This document shows positions 10,301 through 22,199 of a DNA stretch of 64,000 nt, one piece after another (position 1 is the first letter of the stretch; every line of letters starts with the position of its first letter). Position numbers and translations under genes: made by a program. The stretch spans positions 78,161,935 to 78,225,934 of the forward strand of contig NC_073744.1 of NCBI RefSeq assembly GCF_029784135.1. The letters run 5' to 3'. A model generated the notes under the pieces. The model ran no database searches and was not told the origin of the DNA. It was given only the letters and a program-made list of their open reading frames with translations. Origin of the DNA: Toxorhynchites rutilus septentrionalis. Taxonomy: Eukaryota > Arthropoda > Insecta > Diptera > Culicidae.

Positions 10301-11311
10301 ACGGCATCAGGTAGCAGAAGAAAAAAGTTTGTTTATACAAACTGCTTTGGTGGCAAATCCAGAACAAGGCGGCATCGAGGGCGTTCGAAATGGTTTTTTT
10401 CAAAACCACGAGTACTAAGTTTTCTAAATTGGAACCATTCCATAAAACAAGGCGCTTTTCAGAGCCATTAAACCTTCCAAAAAAGAGTTTAGGAAATAAA
10501 GTTCAATGCTTTCTAAAACATTATCCAAAATAATAATAAAACACAAATTGATGTTTTCATAATTTGTTTGCCAGGATTTGATGAGTATGTGAATTTGGCA
10601 GTTGTTCTGAGCTTATTGATAGTTGGGGACTTTCCTGATTATTCAATTTTCACCAATTCTTAAATTGTTTCCAGATTTAAAGTACAGTAATCTACAATTA
10701 GTTCGACATTTAGCTAATTGGACGGACATGTAATGCGACTTATTTAGTTGGACATTTTTGTAAACATAGAGATCCAAATTATGACCCCACATTGAAAGTC
10801 GACACTGTACCACTGTCATCGCAAATGTTCAATTACAGGTTAAAATTACCTCCAATCCGGCACTGAGTGGTGGTAATGCGACGTGCCATTGAATGTAATT
10901 TACTGTAAAATATGTCACAAGCTGGATGGGAAGAAATTTTCCAACTGTGAAAGCTGTGGCGAGTGACAACAAATCGCTAAACAGGAAGGTTTAGCCGAAC
11001 GAGATGGGGATATCGAGTGATAACAAAACAATAAACTCTTTAGACTTTTTGTGATCCTGAAAAGGACCCTTTTTAGTCTGTATGTGAATCCAACGAGCGA
11101 ACAAATCGTAATGAATGTATTTTTTTGCCATCGCTCCCTTTTAACGCTCATTCGTTCGTCTCGTTGGACCCGCCCCTTTGGCTGAGTCTGCCGATTTGTC
11201 TCTATCCTGTGAGTGTGTACCGCTAGAGTATAAAACACGCGGACCCCAAAAAAATATCTTATTTTCCTTTAAACCGTAAACCCGTGTGGTTGTACGGCAT
11301 CGGCATCGTGT

Positions 11312-11618
11312 ACTCAACAAAGGAGGAAAAGAGAAGGGAAAGGCAAAATCCCGCTCGAACCGTGGTGGTCTGCAATTTCCCGTAGGTGTATCCGCCAATT
11401 GCACCGGAAAAGGTAGCTAGGTCGAGCGCGTTAGTACTTGTGTACCAGTCCATCTAGCCGGCGTTATATAGTTTCGGCCGCCGGAGTGATCGAGTTAGCT
11501 GGCAAAGCTGCTCGCGACGATAAGAAAACCTGCATTCGGAACATAACACATTCGGTTCGGTGGACATCAAGACAACAGGCAGTTGCAGCGAATGGCGAGT
11601 GGCAAACGCAATCGCAAA
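11312..11618 (+). pseudogene. Histone H2A pseudogene, unit 3 of HCE-2
   Basis: Practically the same sequence and the same disabling changes as unit 2, so the damage preceded amplification. TATA box at 11229-11235, stem-loop at 11769-11784. Confidence 0.85.
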
Positions 11619-12629
11619 ACGGCATCAGGTAGCAGAAGAAAAAAGTTTGTTTATACAAACTGCTTTGGTGGCAAATCCAGAACAAGGCGGCATCGAGGGC
11701 GTTCGAAATGGTTTTTTTCAAAACCACGAGTACTAAGTTTTCTAAATTGGAACCATTCCATAAAACAAGGCGCTTTTCAGAGCCATTAAACCTTCCAAAA
11801 AAGAGTTTAGGAAATAAAGTTCAATGCTTTCTAAAACATTATCCAAAATAATAATAAAACACAAATTGATGTTTTCATAATTTGTTTGCCAGGATTTGAT
11901 GAGTATGTGAATTTGGCAGTTGTTCTGAGCTTATTGATAGTTGGGGACTTTCCTGATTATTCAATTTTCACCAATTCTTAAATTGTTTCCAGATTTAAAG
12001 TACAGTAATCTACAATTAGTTCGACATTTAGCTAATTGGACGGACATGTAATGCGACTTATTTAGTTGGACATTTTTGTAAACATAGAGATCCAAATTAT
12101 GACCCCACATTGAAAGTCGACACTGTACCACTGTCATCGCAAATGTTCAATTACAGGTTAAAATTACCTCCAATCCGGCACTGAGTGGTGGTAATGCGAC
12201 GTGCCATTGAATGTAATTTACTGTAAAATATGTCACAAGCTGGATGGGAAGAAATTTTCCAACTGTGAAAGCTGTGGCGAGTGACAACAAATCGCTAAAC
12301 AGGAAGGTTTAGCCGAACAAGATGGGGATATCGAGTGATAACAAAACAATAAACTCTTTAGACTTTTTGTGATCCTGAAAAGGACCCTTTTTAGTCTGTA
12401 TGTGAATCCAACGAGCGAACAAATCGTAATGAATGTATTTTTTTGCCATCGCTCCCTTTTAACGCTCATTCGTTCGTCTCGTTGGACCCGCCCCTTTGGC
12501 TGAGTCTGCCGATTTGTCTCTATCCTGTGAGTGTGTACCGCTAGAGTATAAAACACGCGGACCCCAAAAAAATATCTTATTTTCCTTTAAACCGTAAACC
12601 CGTGTGGTTGTACGGCATCGGCATCGTGT

Positions 12630-12936
12630 ACTCAACAAAGGAGGAAAAGAGAAGGGAAAGGCAAAATCCCGCTCGAACCGTGGTGGTCTGCAATTTCCCG
12701 TAGGTGTATCCGCCAATTGCACCGGAAAAGGTAGCTAGGTCGAGCGCGTTAGTACTTGTGTACCAGTCCATCTAGCCGGCGTTATATAGTTTCGGCCGCC
12801 GGAGTGATCGAGTTAGCTGGCAAAGCTGCTCGCGACGATAAGAAAACCTGCATTCGGAACATAACACATTCGGTTCGGTGGACATCAAGACAACAGGCAG
12901 TTGCAGCGAATGGCGAGTGGCAAACGCAATCGCAAA
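12630..12936 (+). pseudogene. Histone H2A pseudogene, unit 4 of HCE-2
   Basis: Same damaged H2A as unit 2. TATA box at 12547-12553, stem-loop at 13087-13102. Confidence 0.85.
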
Positions 12937-13946
12937 ACGGCATCAGGTAGCAGAAGAAAAAAGTTTGTTTATACAAACTGCTTTGGTGGCAAATCCAGAA
13001 CAAGGCGGCATCGAGGGCGTTCGAAATGGTTTTTTTCAAAACCACGAGTACTAAGTTTTCTAAATTGGAACCATTCCATAAAACAAGGCGCTTTTCAGAG
13101 CCATTAAACCTTCCAAAAAAGAGTTTAGGAAATAAAGTTCAATGCTTTCTAAAACATTATCCAAAATAATAATAAAACACAAATTGATGTTTTCATAATT
13201 TGTTTGCCAGGATTTGATGAGTATGTGAATTTGGCAGTTGTTCTGAGCTTATTGATAGTTGAGGACTTTCCTGATTATTCAATTTTCACCAATTCTTAAA
13301 TTGTTTCCAGATTTAAAGTACAGTAATCTACAATTAGTTCGACATTTAGCTAATTGGACGGACATGTAATGCGACTTATTTAGTTGGACATTTTTGTAAA
13401 CATAGAGATCCAAATTATGACCCCACATTGAAAGTCGACACTGTACCACTGTCATCGCAAATGTTCAATTACAGGTTAAAATTACCTCCAATCCGGCACT
13501 GAGTGGTGGTAATGCGACGTGCCATTGAATGTAATTTACTGTAAAATATGTCACAAGCTGGATGGGAAGAAATTTTCCAACTGTGAAAGCTGTGGCGAGT
13601 GACAACAAATCGCTAAACAGGAAGGTTTAGCCGAACAAGATGGGGATATCGAGTGATAACAAAACAATAAACTCTTTAGACTTTTTGTGATCCTGAAAAG
13701 GACCCTTTTTAGTCTGTATGTGAATCCAACGAGCGAACAAATCGTAATGAATGTATTTTTTTGCCATCGCTCCCTTTTAACGCTCATTCGTTCGTCTCGT
13801 TGGACCGCCCCTTTGGCTGAGTCTGCCGATTTGTCTCTATCCTGTGAGTGTGTACCGCTAGAGTATAAAACACGCGGACCCCAAAAAAATATCTTATTTT
13901 CCTTTAAACCGTAAACCCGTGTGGTTGTACGGCATCGGCATCGTGT

Positions 13947-14253
13947 ACTCAACAAAGGAGGAAAAGAGAAGGGAAAGGCAAAATCCCGCTCGAACCGTGG
14001 TGGTCTGCAATTTCCCGTAGGTGTATCCGCCAATTGCACCGGAAAAGGTAGCTAGGTCGAGCGCGTTAGTACTTGTGTACCAGTCCATCTAGCCGGCGTT
14101 ATATAGTTTCGGCCGCCGGAGTGATCGAGTTAGCTGGCAAAGCTGCTCGCGACGATAAGAAAACCTGCATTCGGAACATAACACATTCGGTTCGGTGGAC
14201 ATCAAGACAACAGGCAGTTGCAGCGAATGGCGAGTGGCAAACGCAATCGCAAA
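13947..14253 (+). pseudogene. Histone H2A pseudogene, unit 5 of HCE-2
   Basis: Same damaged H2A as unit 2. The upstream spacer has a one-base deletion near 13806 (GGACCGCCCC instead of GGACCCGCCCC). TATA box at 13864-13870, stem-loop at 14404-14419. The unit is cut short at about 14981. Confidence 0.85.
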
Positions 14254-14994
14254 ACGGCATCAGGTAGCAGAAGAAAAAAGTTTGTTTATACAAACTGCTT
14301 TGGTGGCAAATCCAGAACAAGGCGGCATCGAGGGCGTTCGAAATGGTTTTTTTCAAAACCACGAGTACTAAGTTTTCTAAATTGGAACCATTCCATAAAA
14401 CAAGGCGCTTTTCAGAGCCATTAAACCTTCCAAAAAAGAGTTTAGGAAATAAAGTTCAATGCTTTCTAAAACATTATCCAAAATAATAATAAAACACAAA
14501 TTGATGTTTTCATAATTTGTTTGCCAGGATTTGATGAGTATGTGAATTTGGCAGTTGTTCTGAGCTTATTGATAGTTGGGGACTTTCCTGATTATTCAAT
14601 TTTCACCAATTCTTAAATTGTTTCCAGATTTAAAGTACAGTAATCTACAATTAGTTCGACATTTAGCTAATTGGACGGACATGTAATGCGACTTATTTAG
14701 TTGGACATTTTTGTAAACATAGAGATCCAAATTATGACCCCACATTGAAAGTCGACACTGTACCACTGTCATCGCAAATGTTCAATTACAGGTTAAAATT
14801 ACCTCCAATCCGGCACTGAGTGGTGGTAATGCGACGTGCCATTGAATGTAATTTACTGTAAAATATGTCACAAGCTGGATGGGAAGAAATTTTCCAACTG
14901 TGAAAGCTGTGGCGAGTGACAACAAATCGCCAAACAGGAAGGTTTAGCCGAACAAGATGGGAATATCGAGTGATAACAAAAACACAACACCAAA

Positions 14995-15010
14995 GGTTCT
15001 TTTCAGAACC
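14995..15010 (+). terminator. Perfect histone stem-loop in HCE-2
   Basis: AAA-GGTTCTTTTCAGAACC-ATCA has a perfect six-pair stem, TTTC loop and histone-like flanks. A purine-rich ATAAAGAG follows about 13 bases later, where the U7 snRNA-binding downstream element sits in histone genes. Relative to the common GGCTCT/AGAGCC stem the differing base pair is compensated on both arms. Confidence 0.75.
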
Positions 15011-15187
15011 ATCAACATATTCATAAAGAGTAAACAGTAAACTAATCCATTTTTCAGGTAGATAGGTAGGTATTCACGTAGGTGAAGAAAATAAAACAAT
15101 ATATTTAAAATATATATTTAACAAAAGCTGTCCCCTTTGTATAGTCCTACGTCACTCCGGTTATGTCCCCGACATTACCCACCCGTC

Positions 15188-16113
15188 TTTTTTAAACAGA
15201 AATCCATTTTCTCTTGAAGTTCGCCTCCGATTTGATAACTTTTGGGTTCTTCCGGAGGGCCTGCTTCATAATCGCCCAATATTTCTCTATTGGGCGAAGC
15301 TCCGGCGCGTTGGGCGGGTTCATTTCCATTGGCACGAAGGTGACCCCGTTGGCTTCGTACCACTCCAACACGTCCTTTGAATAGTGGCACGAAGCGAGAT
15401 CCGGCCAGAAGATGGTCGGACCCTCGTGCTGCTTCAATAGTGGTAGTAAGCGCTTCTGTAGGCACTCCTTAAGGTAAACCTGCCCGTTTACCGTGCCGGT
15501 CATCACGAAGGGGGCGCTCCGCTTTCCGCAAGAGCAGATCGCTTGCCACACCATGTACTTTTTGGCAAACTTGGATAGTTTCTGCTTGCGAATCTCCTCC
15601 GGAACGCTGAATTTGTCCTCTGCGGAGAAGAACAACAGGTCCGGCAGCTGACGAAAGTCCGCTTTGACGTAGGTTTCGTCGTCCGGCGTGCGGCTTCGTC
15701 AGCATTTCGGTGTACAGCTTCCGGGCTCGCGTCTTCCCCACCATGTTTTGCCTTTCGTCGCGGTTAGGAGCCTTCTGAACCTTGTATGTACGCAGGCCCT
15801 CCCGCTGCTTGGTCCGCTGGACGAATGAACTTGACAAATTCAGCTTATTGGCGACATCCCGGACCGAACTTCTCGGATCACGTCTAAACTGCTTAACTAC
15901 GCGCTTGTGATCTTTTTCACTGACGGAGCATCCATTTTTGCCGTTCTTCACCTTCCGGTCGATGGTTAGGTTCTCGAAGTATCGTTTTAGTACTTTGCTG
16001 ACCGTGGATTGGACGATTCCCAGCATCTTACCGATGTCCCGATGTGACAACTCCGGATTCTCGAAATGAGTGCACAGGATTAATTCACGACGCTCTTTTT
16101 CGTTCGACGACAT
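15188..16113 (-). pseudogene. ITmD37E transposase, main part
   Basis: From the ATG at 16113 the minus strand encodes the helix-turn-helix region (LSHRDIGKMLGIVQSTVSKV, then SVRDVANKLNLSSSFVQR) and continues to about residue 140. A one-base shift near 15690 then moves the frame, just before the first catalytic Asp (DDETYVKADF). The second Asp (FWPDLASCHYS) and the Glu (PELRPIEKYWA) follow in the shifted frame with exactly 37 residues between them, giving D,D37E. The C-terminus is displaced to 8070-8152 by HCE-2. The family cuts and pastes DNA at TA sites. This copy is inactive because of the frameshift and the insertion. Confidence 0.88.
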
Positions 16114-16267
16114 TTTTCCAAATTTACGAAAAATTTATAGTGAAGCATGGCCAACGTGATCTATATACTCTTATCTGATTATAAGCGAAAGCTGAAGATA
16201 TAATTCCTAAAAATTAAATTTCTACAGCGTTTTTTCCGTGATGCAATTTGATGTGACACACCCTTTA

Positions 16268-16961
16268 AGGATATTTGTCGCAGTTTATAAATTAGAATAT
16301 AATCAGAACAGAAATAAGCTTGGAAATCGGCTCAACAACGATACGATAAACGCTGTTTTGAGATCAAAATATTTCATTAAACATCGTGGCAACAGCATTT
16401 TAATAAATGATAGTATGCAATCTAGATTCAGAAAAAACTATGTATATGCATCATCAAACACACGAATGACTAGCAAATGTATATGTTATAAATAAATGAG
16501 TATTATTTCATGCTAATAAAATAGATTTTTCTCTACAACGAATATTTTCGATGGTACAGATATTTGGTACAGATTTTTGGAAGAAAAAGTACAGAGGGAT
16601 AAAATTTTCAACCCCTTTGGTACAGATTAAAATGTGGCAACACTGCATACAGAACGCAGGGGGCATCTCGTCCAGAGCCACATAGTTTTCAATATATCTC
16701 ATTCCACTTCGGCATAATGCATTTTTCAAAAATATCCAAAATAAATATGATACAAATAGTTTAACGCAATCCTACGTCAACTATGTGGTCGTATTTCGGA
16801 CACAACCTTTCTGTAACTTTTTACGTTAAAAATGTTGAAAGCCGCACATCGAAAAATTCAAAATATATTTTTTCACTATTGTAGTACGTTTTTAAAACGA
16901 ATATTAGTTCGTATGTCATCAACTTCGGTTTCGACCATGTACGACAGTTGACTGAAAAATA
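16268..16961. other. Spacer with a possible HCE-type end at 16773
   Basis: No gene. At 16773-16830, CAATCCTACGTCAACTATGT followed by GGTCGTATTTCGGACACAAC resembles end A of the HCE family read outward, and matches a second site at 63517. The matching left end was not found. Confidence 0.35.
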
Positions 16962-16963
16962 TA

Positions 16964-17744
16964 GGGTATTTCAATAGAGACGCTAAAAAAGTAGACCGAT
17001 AGGGACAGCAAACGACGCCATATTTTTTTTTCGCTCTCTTGACATCCTTACAAGATCAAATTGACGCAAGAAGTGAAGCCGCTTGACCACCACGAGCGTC
17101 GTATGTTCGTGAATTGGGCTGAGAAACAACTTGAAAATGATCCGGATTTTCATCGAAAAATCATCTTCAGCGATGAGGCTCATTTCTGGCTGAATGGCTT
17201 CGTCAATAAGCAAAATATGCGTTATTGGTCTGGCAGCAATCCACACGTACTACATGAGTCACCATTGTATCCTGAAAAAAATACTGTTTGGTGCGGTTTA
17301 AGGTCCGGCGGCGTCATTGGGCCGCACTTCTTCCGTGATGATCAAGACCGGCACATTACTATGAATAGGAATCGCTACCGCTCAATGATAACCGAATATT
17401 TATGGCCCGAATTGGATGATATGGACTTGGACAATACATGGTTCCAACAGGACGGCGCCACATTATTATTTACTGTGGGGCTACATGAAGTCTATCATCT
17501 ATGCCAACAAGCCAGCGACGATTGATGAACTTCGTACGAATATCGAACGTGAAATTGCAGCAGTATCGGTCGATTTATGCTTGAAAACCGTCGAAAATTG
17601 GGTTCAGCGTCTGAACTTCTGCAGGCGTGATCGTGGTGGCCATGCAAAAGAAATCGAGTTCCATACACAATGGCATCAAATGTACATTCACATGAATAAA
17701 GATAATTGAAAAAACTTTTGTAGCGCTCTTATTGAAAAATCCGA
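16964..17744 (+). mobile_element. Mariner-like element, internally deleted
   Basis: Imperfect terminal inverted repeats (GGGTATTTCAATAGAGACGC on the left; the right end read on the minus strand gives GATTTTTCAATAAGAGCGCT) are bounded by TA dinucleotides. The element encloses a Tc1/mariner transposase remnant. At about 780 bp it is shorter than an autonomous copy. Confidence 0.7.
17061..17709 (+). pseudogene. Tc1/mariner-superfamily transposase remnant
   Basis: The first part has the catalytic-core start KIIFSDEAHFWLNGFVNKQ with the first Asp, and FQQDGAT with the second Asp near 17450. The segment carrying the third acidic residue is deleted at about 17460. The frame then shifts into LWGYMKSIIYANKPATIDEL and the C-terminal tail, ending HAKEIEFHTQWHQ. 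The N-terminal DNA-binding domain is also missing. A TIR-bounded, inactive copy. Confidence 0.75.
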
Positions 17745-17745
17745 T

Positions 17746-19659
17746 AGTTTTACCATCTTGGAATTATTTTTTGAATTTTCCACACGACTTCTATTTTATT
17801 TTACAAAAAATTGAAAAAAAAAACTACAAATACATACTTTAGATATTGAAAATTTAAGTTTTTCTTAGTAAATAATAAAAAGTACGATTTTTCTTCTCAG
17901 TGTATATTTTCTTTACGTTTAACATCAATACCGTTCTCAATCATATTTCGGACACTTTGTTCTAATATCTTGAAATGCTTCATGCACTGATGATATAACT
18001 ATAAATTTAATATCACAGAGTGATCCCTTGGTTTCACTATCACTTCATTTGAGAATAACATTTGAACTATCACATAATAGGAAAAAATCCAACAGCACCA
18101 CTCATTATCGTTTGTGTTTGACGTTTGTTTTGCGTGAGCACGTAGAATTTACCCGTTCATAAATATTTAAATTTCTCCCGTGTTTCATCGGTTCTCATCG
18201 TTGTTAACAGTACCAAAGTAGAAAGCTTGAAAGCATATTGAACTAATTTATTGAAAATATCTAACCAATAATACCTGTACATAAAGTTGAGATCTGTTTT
18301 CTGCATCATATGCCTTAAGCGTCCGAAATATGATTCGGAACGGTACTCTATAACTCTTCCTAAAACACTATTTCGGTACGACTCACAGCTTTTGAGATAT
18401 AAATTATCAAAGATTTCTCTTACTAAAATCGATACGCCCCAATTAAAAGTTATACTTGAGTCAAAATATACCCAATTCCCATGTTTTTTAAACTTGGACG
18501 GACGATTTCAATTGGAATTTCTCATGAGATCGAAATGATCTGCTAAAGTTAAAAACATCGCGAGATGATATTTGTTGTTGATCATTGTGACAATCAGTGC
18601 TGAAAATATTCACATTCGCGACATTCAAATTCGGCGAATTTCTGCCTTCCTTGTATTGATAACCTACTGCTCAAGCGAGAGTCGATAAATATGGAACAAC
18701 ACTATCAATGAACCCCAGTGGAATGAACATCAACATCAGCTTGCCATGAAGTTCATTTTTCATTTGCATCTTTTTTTTCGTCATGGTATTCGTAAGGTCG
18801 AATATGAAGATCATTGCGTGTTAGTGAAAATCAAAGCATAAAATTCAGCGTCACCAATTGAGAGTGAAACCGATTAATGGTAAAGGATGGCAATTCATCA
18901 CACAAAATTCTTGTTTTTGGCGACTTCGGCAATAGAATGTATAGAATAACTCTGGCTACGTTTTATGAATCTACTCACGATTGCCCGGAAATGACATACA
19001 CCACCATTTACATGTGCAATGGGTAACACGTTTTCAATAAAAATTCACTGCAAGTGATGAAGATCAACTTAACGTTCGTGATAGTCACCTGAAATTATTG
19101 ACAGTAACGAAAGTGCCTGAATGCAGGCTTTTCGAAATTCGTTCATGCTGTTTTCGATCAATATACCAGACAAAGTTCACCCGTCTCGACTCTTGTGTTA
19201 TACTCATTATGCCAGATATGGAGTTGAGTTTTAACAGAAGAGAATTCACCCGATACTGGGAAAAATCTAATTCCTCCATTCGTGAATAAATTTTGATAAT
19301 TTATGGCAGTGGTGACTATATACGAAATCAATGAATAAGACGGAAGTTCAAAAAGGTAGCGCAAGGGAAGGGTGGAAACGTTCGACAAGCTTGACATCGA
19401 AGGGTATCATTTCTACGTGTCTATCACAATAAAGCGAAACATTACGTCGCAAGTCTCACCCCTGTGTTCTCTAGCCAGTCAATAAAGTTAAACAAAAATC
19501 ACTGCTCTCAGCAGCTATCATTAATTATAATTTGATGGCCAGGGGAGAGCTTGTGTGAATTTAAGAGAGCTTTTGTACTTATTGGTTGATGGCTTTCCGA
19601 TCGATCATTCAATCTTCGCGAAATCGCGCGTTGCATCCAGGTTAAAAGTGGCGTAAGGA
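17746..19659. other. Intergenic sequence without supported features
   Basis: About 1.9 kb of AT-rich sequence. The open frames are short, with no recognisable domain. I see no RNA gene or structured repeat. Confidence 0.4.
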
Positions 19660-19745
19660 TACAACACATTGCAATCCGGATGGGAAGAAGATATTTTCCA
19701 ACAGTGAAAGATGTGGTCTTCGGTTGAAAAGTGAAGGTGAAAATT
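19660..19745 (+). repeat. Diverged fragment related to the H2A unit
   Basis: GGATGGGAAGAAGATATTTT, CCAACAGTGAAAG and TGTGG parallel the block GGATGGGAAGAAATTTTCCA, ACTGTGAAAGCTGTGG found in every HCE-2 unit and in HCE-4 (45690 and 46427). It indicates an older trace of the same sequence family outside the five recognised elements. Confidence 0.5.
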
Positions 19746-20007
19746 TGTTCCATGTGGTTGCTATAGCCTCCCCCACCACCACAACACAATCGATTTAGGA
19801 TTGTTTGTTGCTGGTTAGGGCAGTAGAGCGCAGTATCGGAACAACTTTTATATTAAGGTACACCTATTTAATATTAATATTATTATTCAACTCATTTGTT
19901 CATTGTTTAATATTATTATCATAATTTATTTTTGTTTTGTTATTTTTTTTTCGAGATTATTGTTAAAATCAATAATATATTAGAAATAAGACAGAAATTT
20001 TTGTAAA

Positions 20008-21264
20008 ATGGAGGATAGTGGAGGATCTCCAGAGATGGAGATCTCCGATAATGAATCCCATTTAAGATCTGGGAAAAAACATAAACGAGTCCCTCAAAAA
20101 GAAGATAATTCTTCTGGGGACGAATCTGCTCATCCTTCCAAGCCCCCCTCTAAGAAAATAGCAAGCCTCCCTTCTGAACCGACTGTTACTTCCACTCCCC
20201 CTCTCCCATCATCGATTTCGCTTCCCCCTTCTGATGTTTCCGATCCAACCCAATCCTCGTCCTCGTCTTCTCCCTCTGTTGTTTCCGCTCCACGTGTCAG
20301 AGTTTATCCAGAAGATGCACCTGGAACTGGCCCGTGGGTTGTTTTCCTCCGGCCAAAACCAAAAGGAAAAAGCCTTAACGTGATTCAGATCATGAAAGAT
20401 CTGGCCAGATACACTTCTGTATCTGAAATTCGCAGGGTTAGACCGAACAAATTGCGGGTTGTCGTGAATGAACGGAAACACGCAAACGAGATTGTTGCTG
20501 ACCAACACTTCACTCTCGAATATAGAACATTTATACCCTCCCATAACGTAGAAATTGAGGGGGTGATAACTGAAACGGGTCTGACGAGCGAACAAATAAA
20601 AAAAGAAGGAAAAGGCAAGTTCAAGAAGCTTCCCTCAATGGAAGTAAAGATCTTGGACTGTCGCCAACTCGGGAAACTCTCCCATGATGGGGACCAAACG
20701 AAATTTACGCCGTCCGACTCGTTTCGAGTCACCTTTGCTGGTGCCGCCCTCCCTGACTACGTTATGGTGGACAAATTGAGATTACCTGTGCGACTCTTCG
20801 TGCCAAAGCCCATGACTTGCAACAAATGCAAGTCAGTTGGTCACACTTCAGATTATTGTGCCAACAAGGAGCGCTGTGCCACTTGCGGAGAGCAACATGA
20901 GGGGAAATCTTGCAGTGCGACTGAGCATAAGTGTCCATATTGCGGAGGATCCCCACACGCGCTCTCAGCTTGTGAAACTTACAAGAGTCGCTGGGAGAAA
21001 CAGAAGCGCTCTTTAAACGAACGCTCGAAGCGCACTTTTGCGGAAATTTTAAAGGGCGCTTCTCCACTGGCCCAACAACAACAACAACCAATCTCAACAC
21101 ACAATACCTTTTCCACGTTGCCAGTTGATGAAATGGAAGCGGACACAGCTAGCGGGGGCACACCGTTTATTTTCAAAGGGAATCCCCGGCGCAAAAATGT
21201 GACCACTCCCAAAGTTCAAGAACAAGTCCCCCCGGTGATACCCCCAGTTAGCTTGCCTAAAAAA
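20008..21264 (+). pseudogene. LINE ORF1 (gag-like), 5' part, split by HCE-3
   Basis: The ATG at 20008 opens about 419 codons. A Ser/Pro-rich N-terminus (residues 1-90) precedes a globular RNA-binding-like region and three cysteine knuckles: CNKCKSVGHTSDYC, CATCGEQHEGKSC and CPYCGGSPHALSAC (near residues 271-330). This is the ORF1 layout of I-type LINEs, whose product coats the RNA. The frame runs into the A6 at 21259-21264, where HCE-3 is inserted, and resumes at 28297-28606. Apart from the insertion the frame is open. Confidence 0.85.
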
Positions 21265-21441
21265 GACGGGTGGGTAATGTCGGGGACATAACCGGAGTGA
21301 CGTAGGACTATACAAAGGGGACAGCTTTTGTTAAATATATATTTTAAATATATTGTTTTATTTTCTTCACCTACGTGAATACCTACCTATCTACCTGAAA
21401 AATGGATTAGTTTACTGTTTACTCTTTATGAATATGTTGAT

Positions 21442-21457
21442 GGTTCTGAAAAGAACC
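21442..21457 (-). terminator. Perfect histone stem-loop in HCE-3
   Basis: Mirror of 14995-15010: on the minus strand GGTTCTTTTCAGAACC with the same downstream ATAAAGAG. Confidence 0.75.
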
Positions 21458-22199
21458 TTTGGTGTTGTGTTTTTGTTATCACTCGATATTCCCATCTTGT
21501 TCGGCTAAACCTTCCTGTTTGGCGATTTGTTGTCACTCGCCACAGCTTTCACAGTTGGAAAATTTCTTCCCATCCAGCTTGTGACATATTTTACAGTAAA
21601 TTACATTCAATGGCACGTCGCATTACCACCACTCAGTGCCGGATTGGAGGTAATTTTAACCTGTAATTGAACATTTGCGATGACAGTGGTACAGTGTCGA
21701 CTTTCAATGTGGGGTCATAATTTGGATCTCTATGTTTACAAAAATGTCCAACTAAATAAGTCGCATTACATGTCCGTCCAATTAGCTAAATGTCGAACTA
21801 ATTGTAGATTACTGTACTTTAAATCTGGAAACAATTTAAGAATTGGTGAAAATTGAATAATCAGGAAAGTCCCCAACTATCAATAAGCTCAGAACAACTG
21901 CCAAATTCACATACTCATCAAATCCTGGCAAACAAATTATGAAAACATCAATTTGTGTTTTATTATTATTTTGGATAATGTTTTAGAAAGCATTGAACTT
22001 TATTTCCTAAACTCTTTTTTGGAAGGTTTAATGGCTCTGAAAAGCGCCTTGTTTTATGGAATGGTTCCAATTTAGAAAACTTAGTACTCGTGGTTTTGAA
22101 AAAAAACCATTTCGAACGCCCTCGATGCCGCCTTGTTCTGGATTTGCCACCAAAGCAGTTTGTATAAACAAACTTTTTTCTTCTGCTACCTGATGCCGT

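Larger units (their letters stand above)
8690..14981 (+). repeat. Tandem array of 1.3-kb H2A units in HCE-2
   Basis: The array has four full units and one partial, starting near 8690, 10001, 11319, 12637 and 13954. Spacing is 1318, 1318 and 1317 bp for the later units and about 1310 for the first. Unit 1 is a few percent diverged from the rest; units 2-5 differ by scattered single bases, for example a lost C near 13806. Each unit has a degraded H2A with a sense-strand stem-loop and, further on, a second stem-loop on the opposite strand (9735-9750 in unit 1, reading GGTCCTTTTCAGGATC). The short open frames repeated in every unit are by-products of the repetition. Confidence 0.92.
8157..15187 (+). 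mobile_element. HCE-2: histone H2A-capture element, 7.03 kb
   Basis: The left end is end B, GACGTAGGACTACGTC followed by TAACCGG. The right end is end A, read outward as TAGTCCTACGTCACTCCGG and then TTATGTCCCCGACATTACCC and ACCCGTC, with a small ATGTC/GACAT hairpin. T6 runs flank both sides. Most of the interior is a tandem array of 1.3-kb units (8690-14981), each containing a degraded H2A gene, a TATA box and stem-loops. No transposase is present. HCE-3 is a nearly identical inverted copy 6 kb away. Strand is given by the sense of H2A. Confidence 0.88.
7941..16265 (-). mobile_element. ITmD37E (Tc1/mariner) transposon, split by HCE-2
   Basis: Terminal inverted repeats starting AAGGGTGTGTCACATC are identical for 49 bp (7941-7989 and 16217-16265) and are flanked by TA at 7939-7940 and 16266-16267. 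Without HCE-2 the element is about 1.3 kb, normal for the group. Its transposase is on the minus strand and shows the D,D37E spacing typical of the mosquito ITmD37E family. The perfect inverted repeats suggest recent mobility, although the gene is now broken. Confidence 0.9.

Noticed and set aside
8675..14253. Functional histone H2A genes
   Set aside because: Every copy has lost the start context, contains nonsense codons and frame changes, and all units share the same lesions.
9597..14424. Repeated open frames of 64-162 codons, conserved across all HCE-2 and HCE-3 units
   Set aside because: They are identical only because the DNA repeats are. They overlap on both strands, show no domain, and one fuses or splits with a single-base indel.
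8157..15187. HCE elements as Helitrons
   Set aside because: The end-A hairpin is suggestive, but there is no 5'-TC or CTRR-3' end, and a 4-bp target duplication is clear at HCE-4 and HCE-5, which Helitrons do not make.
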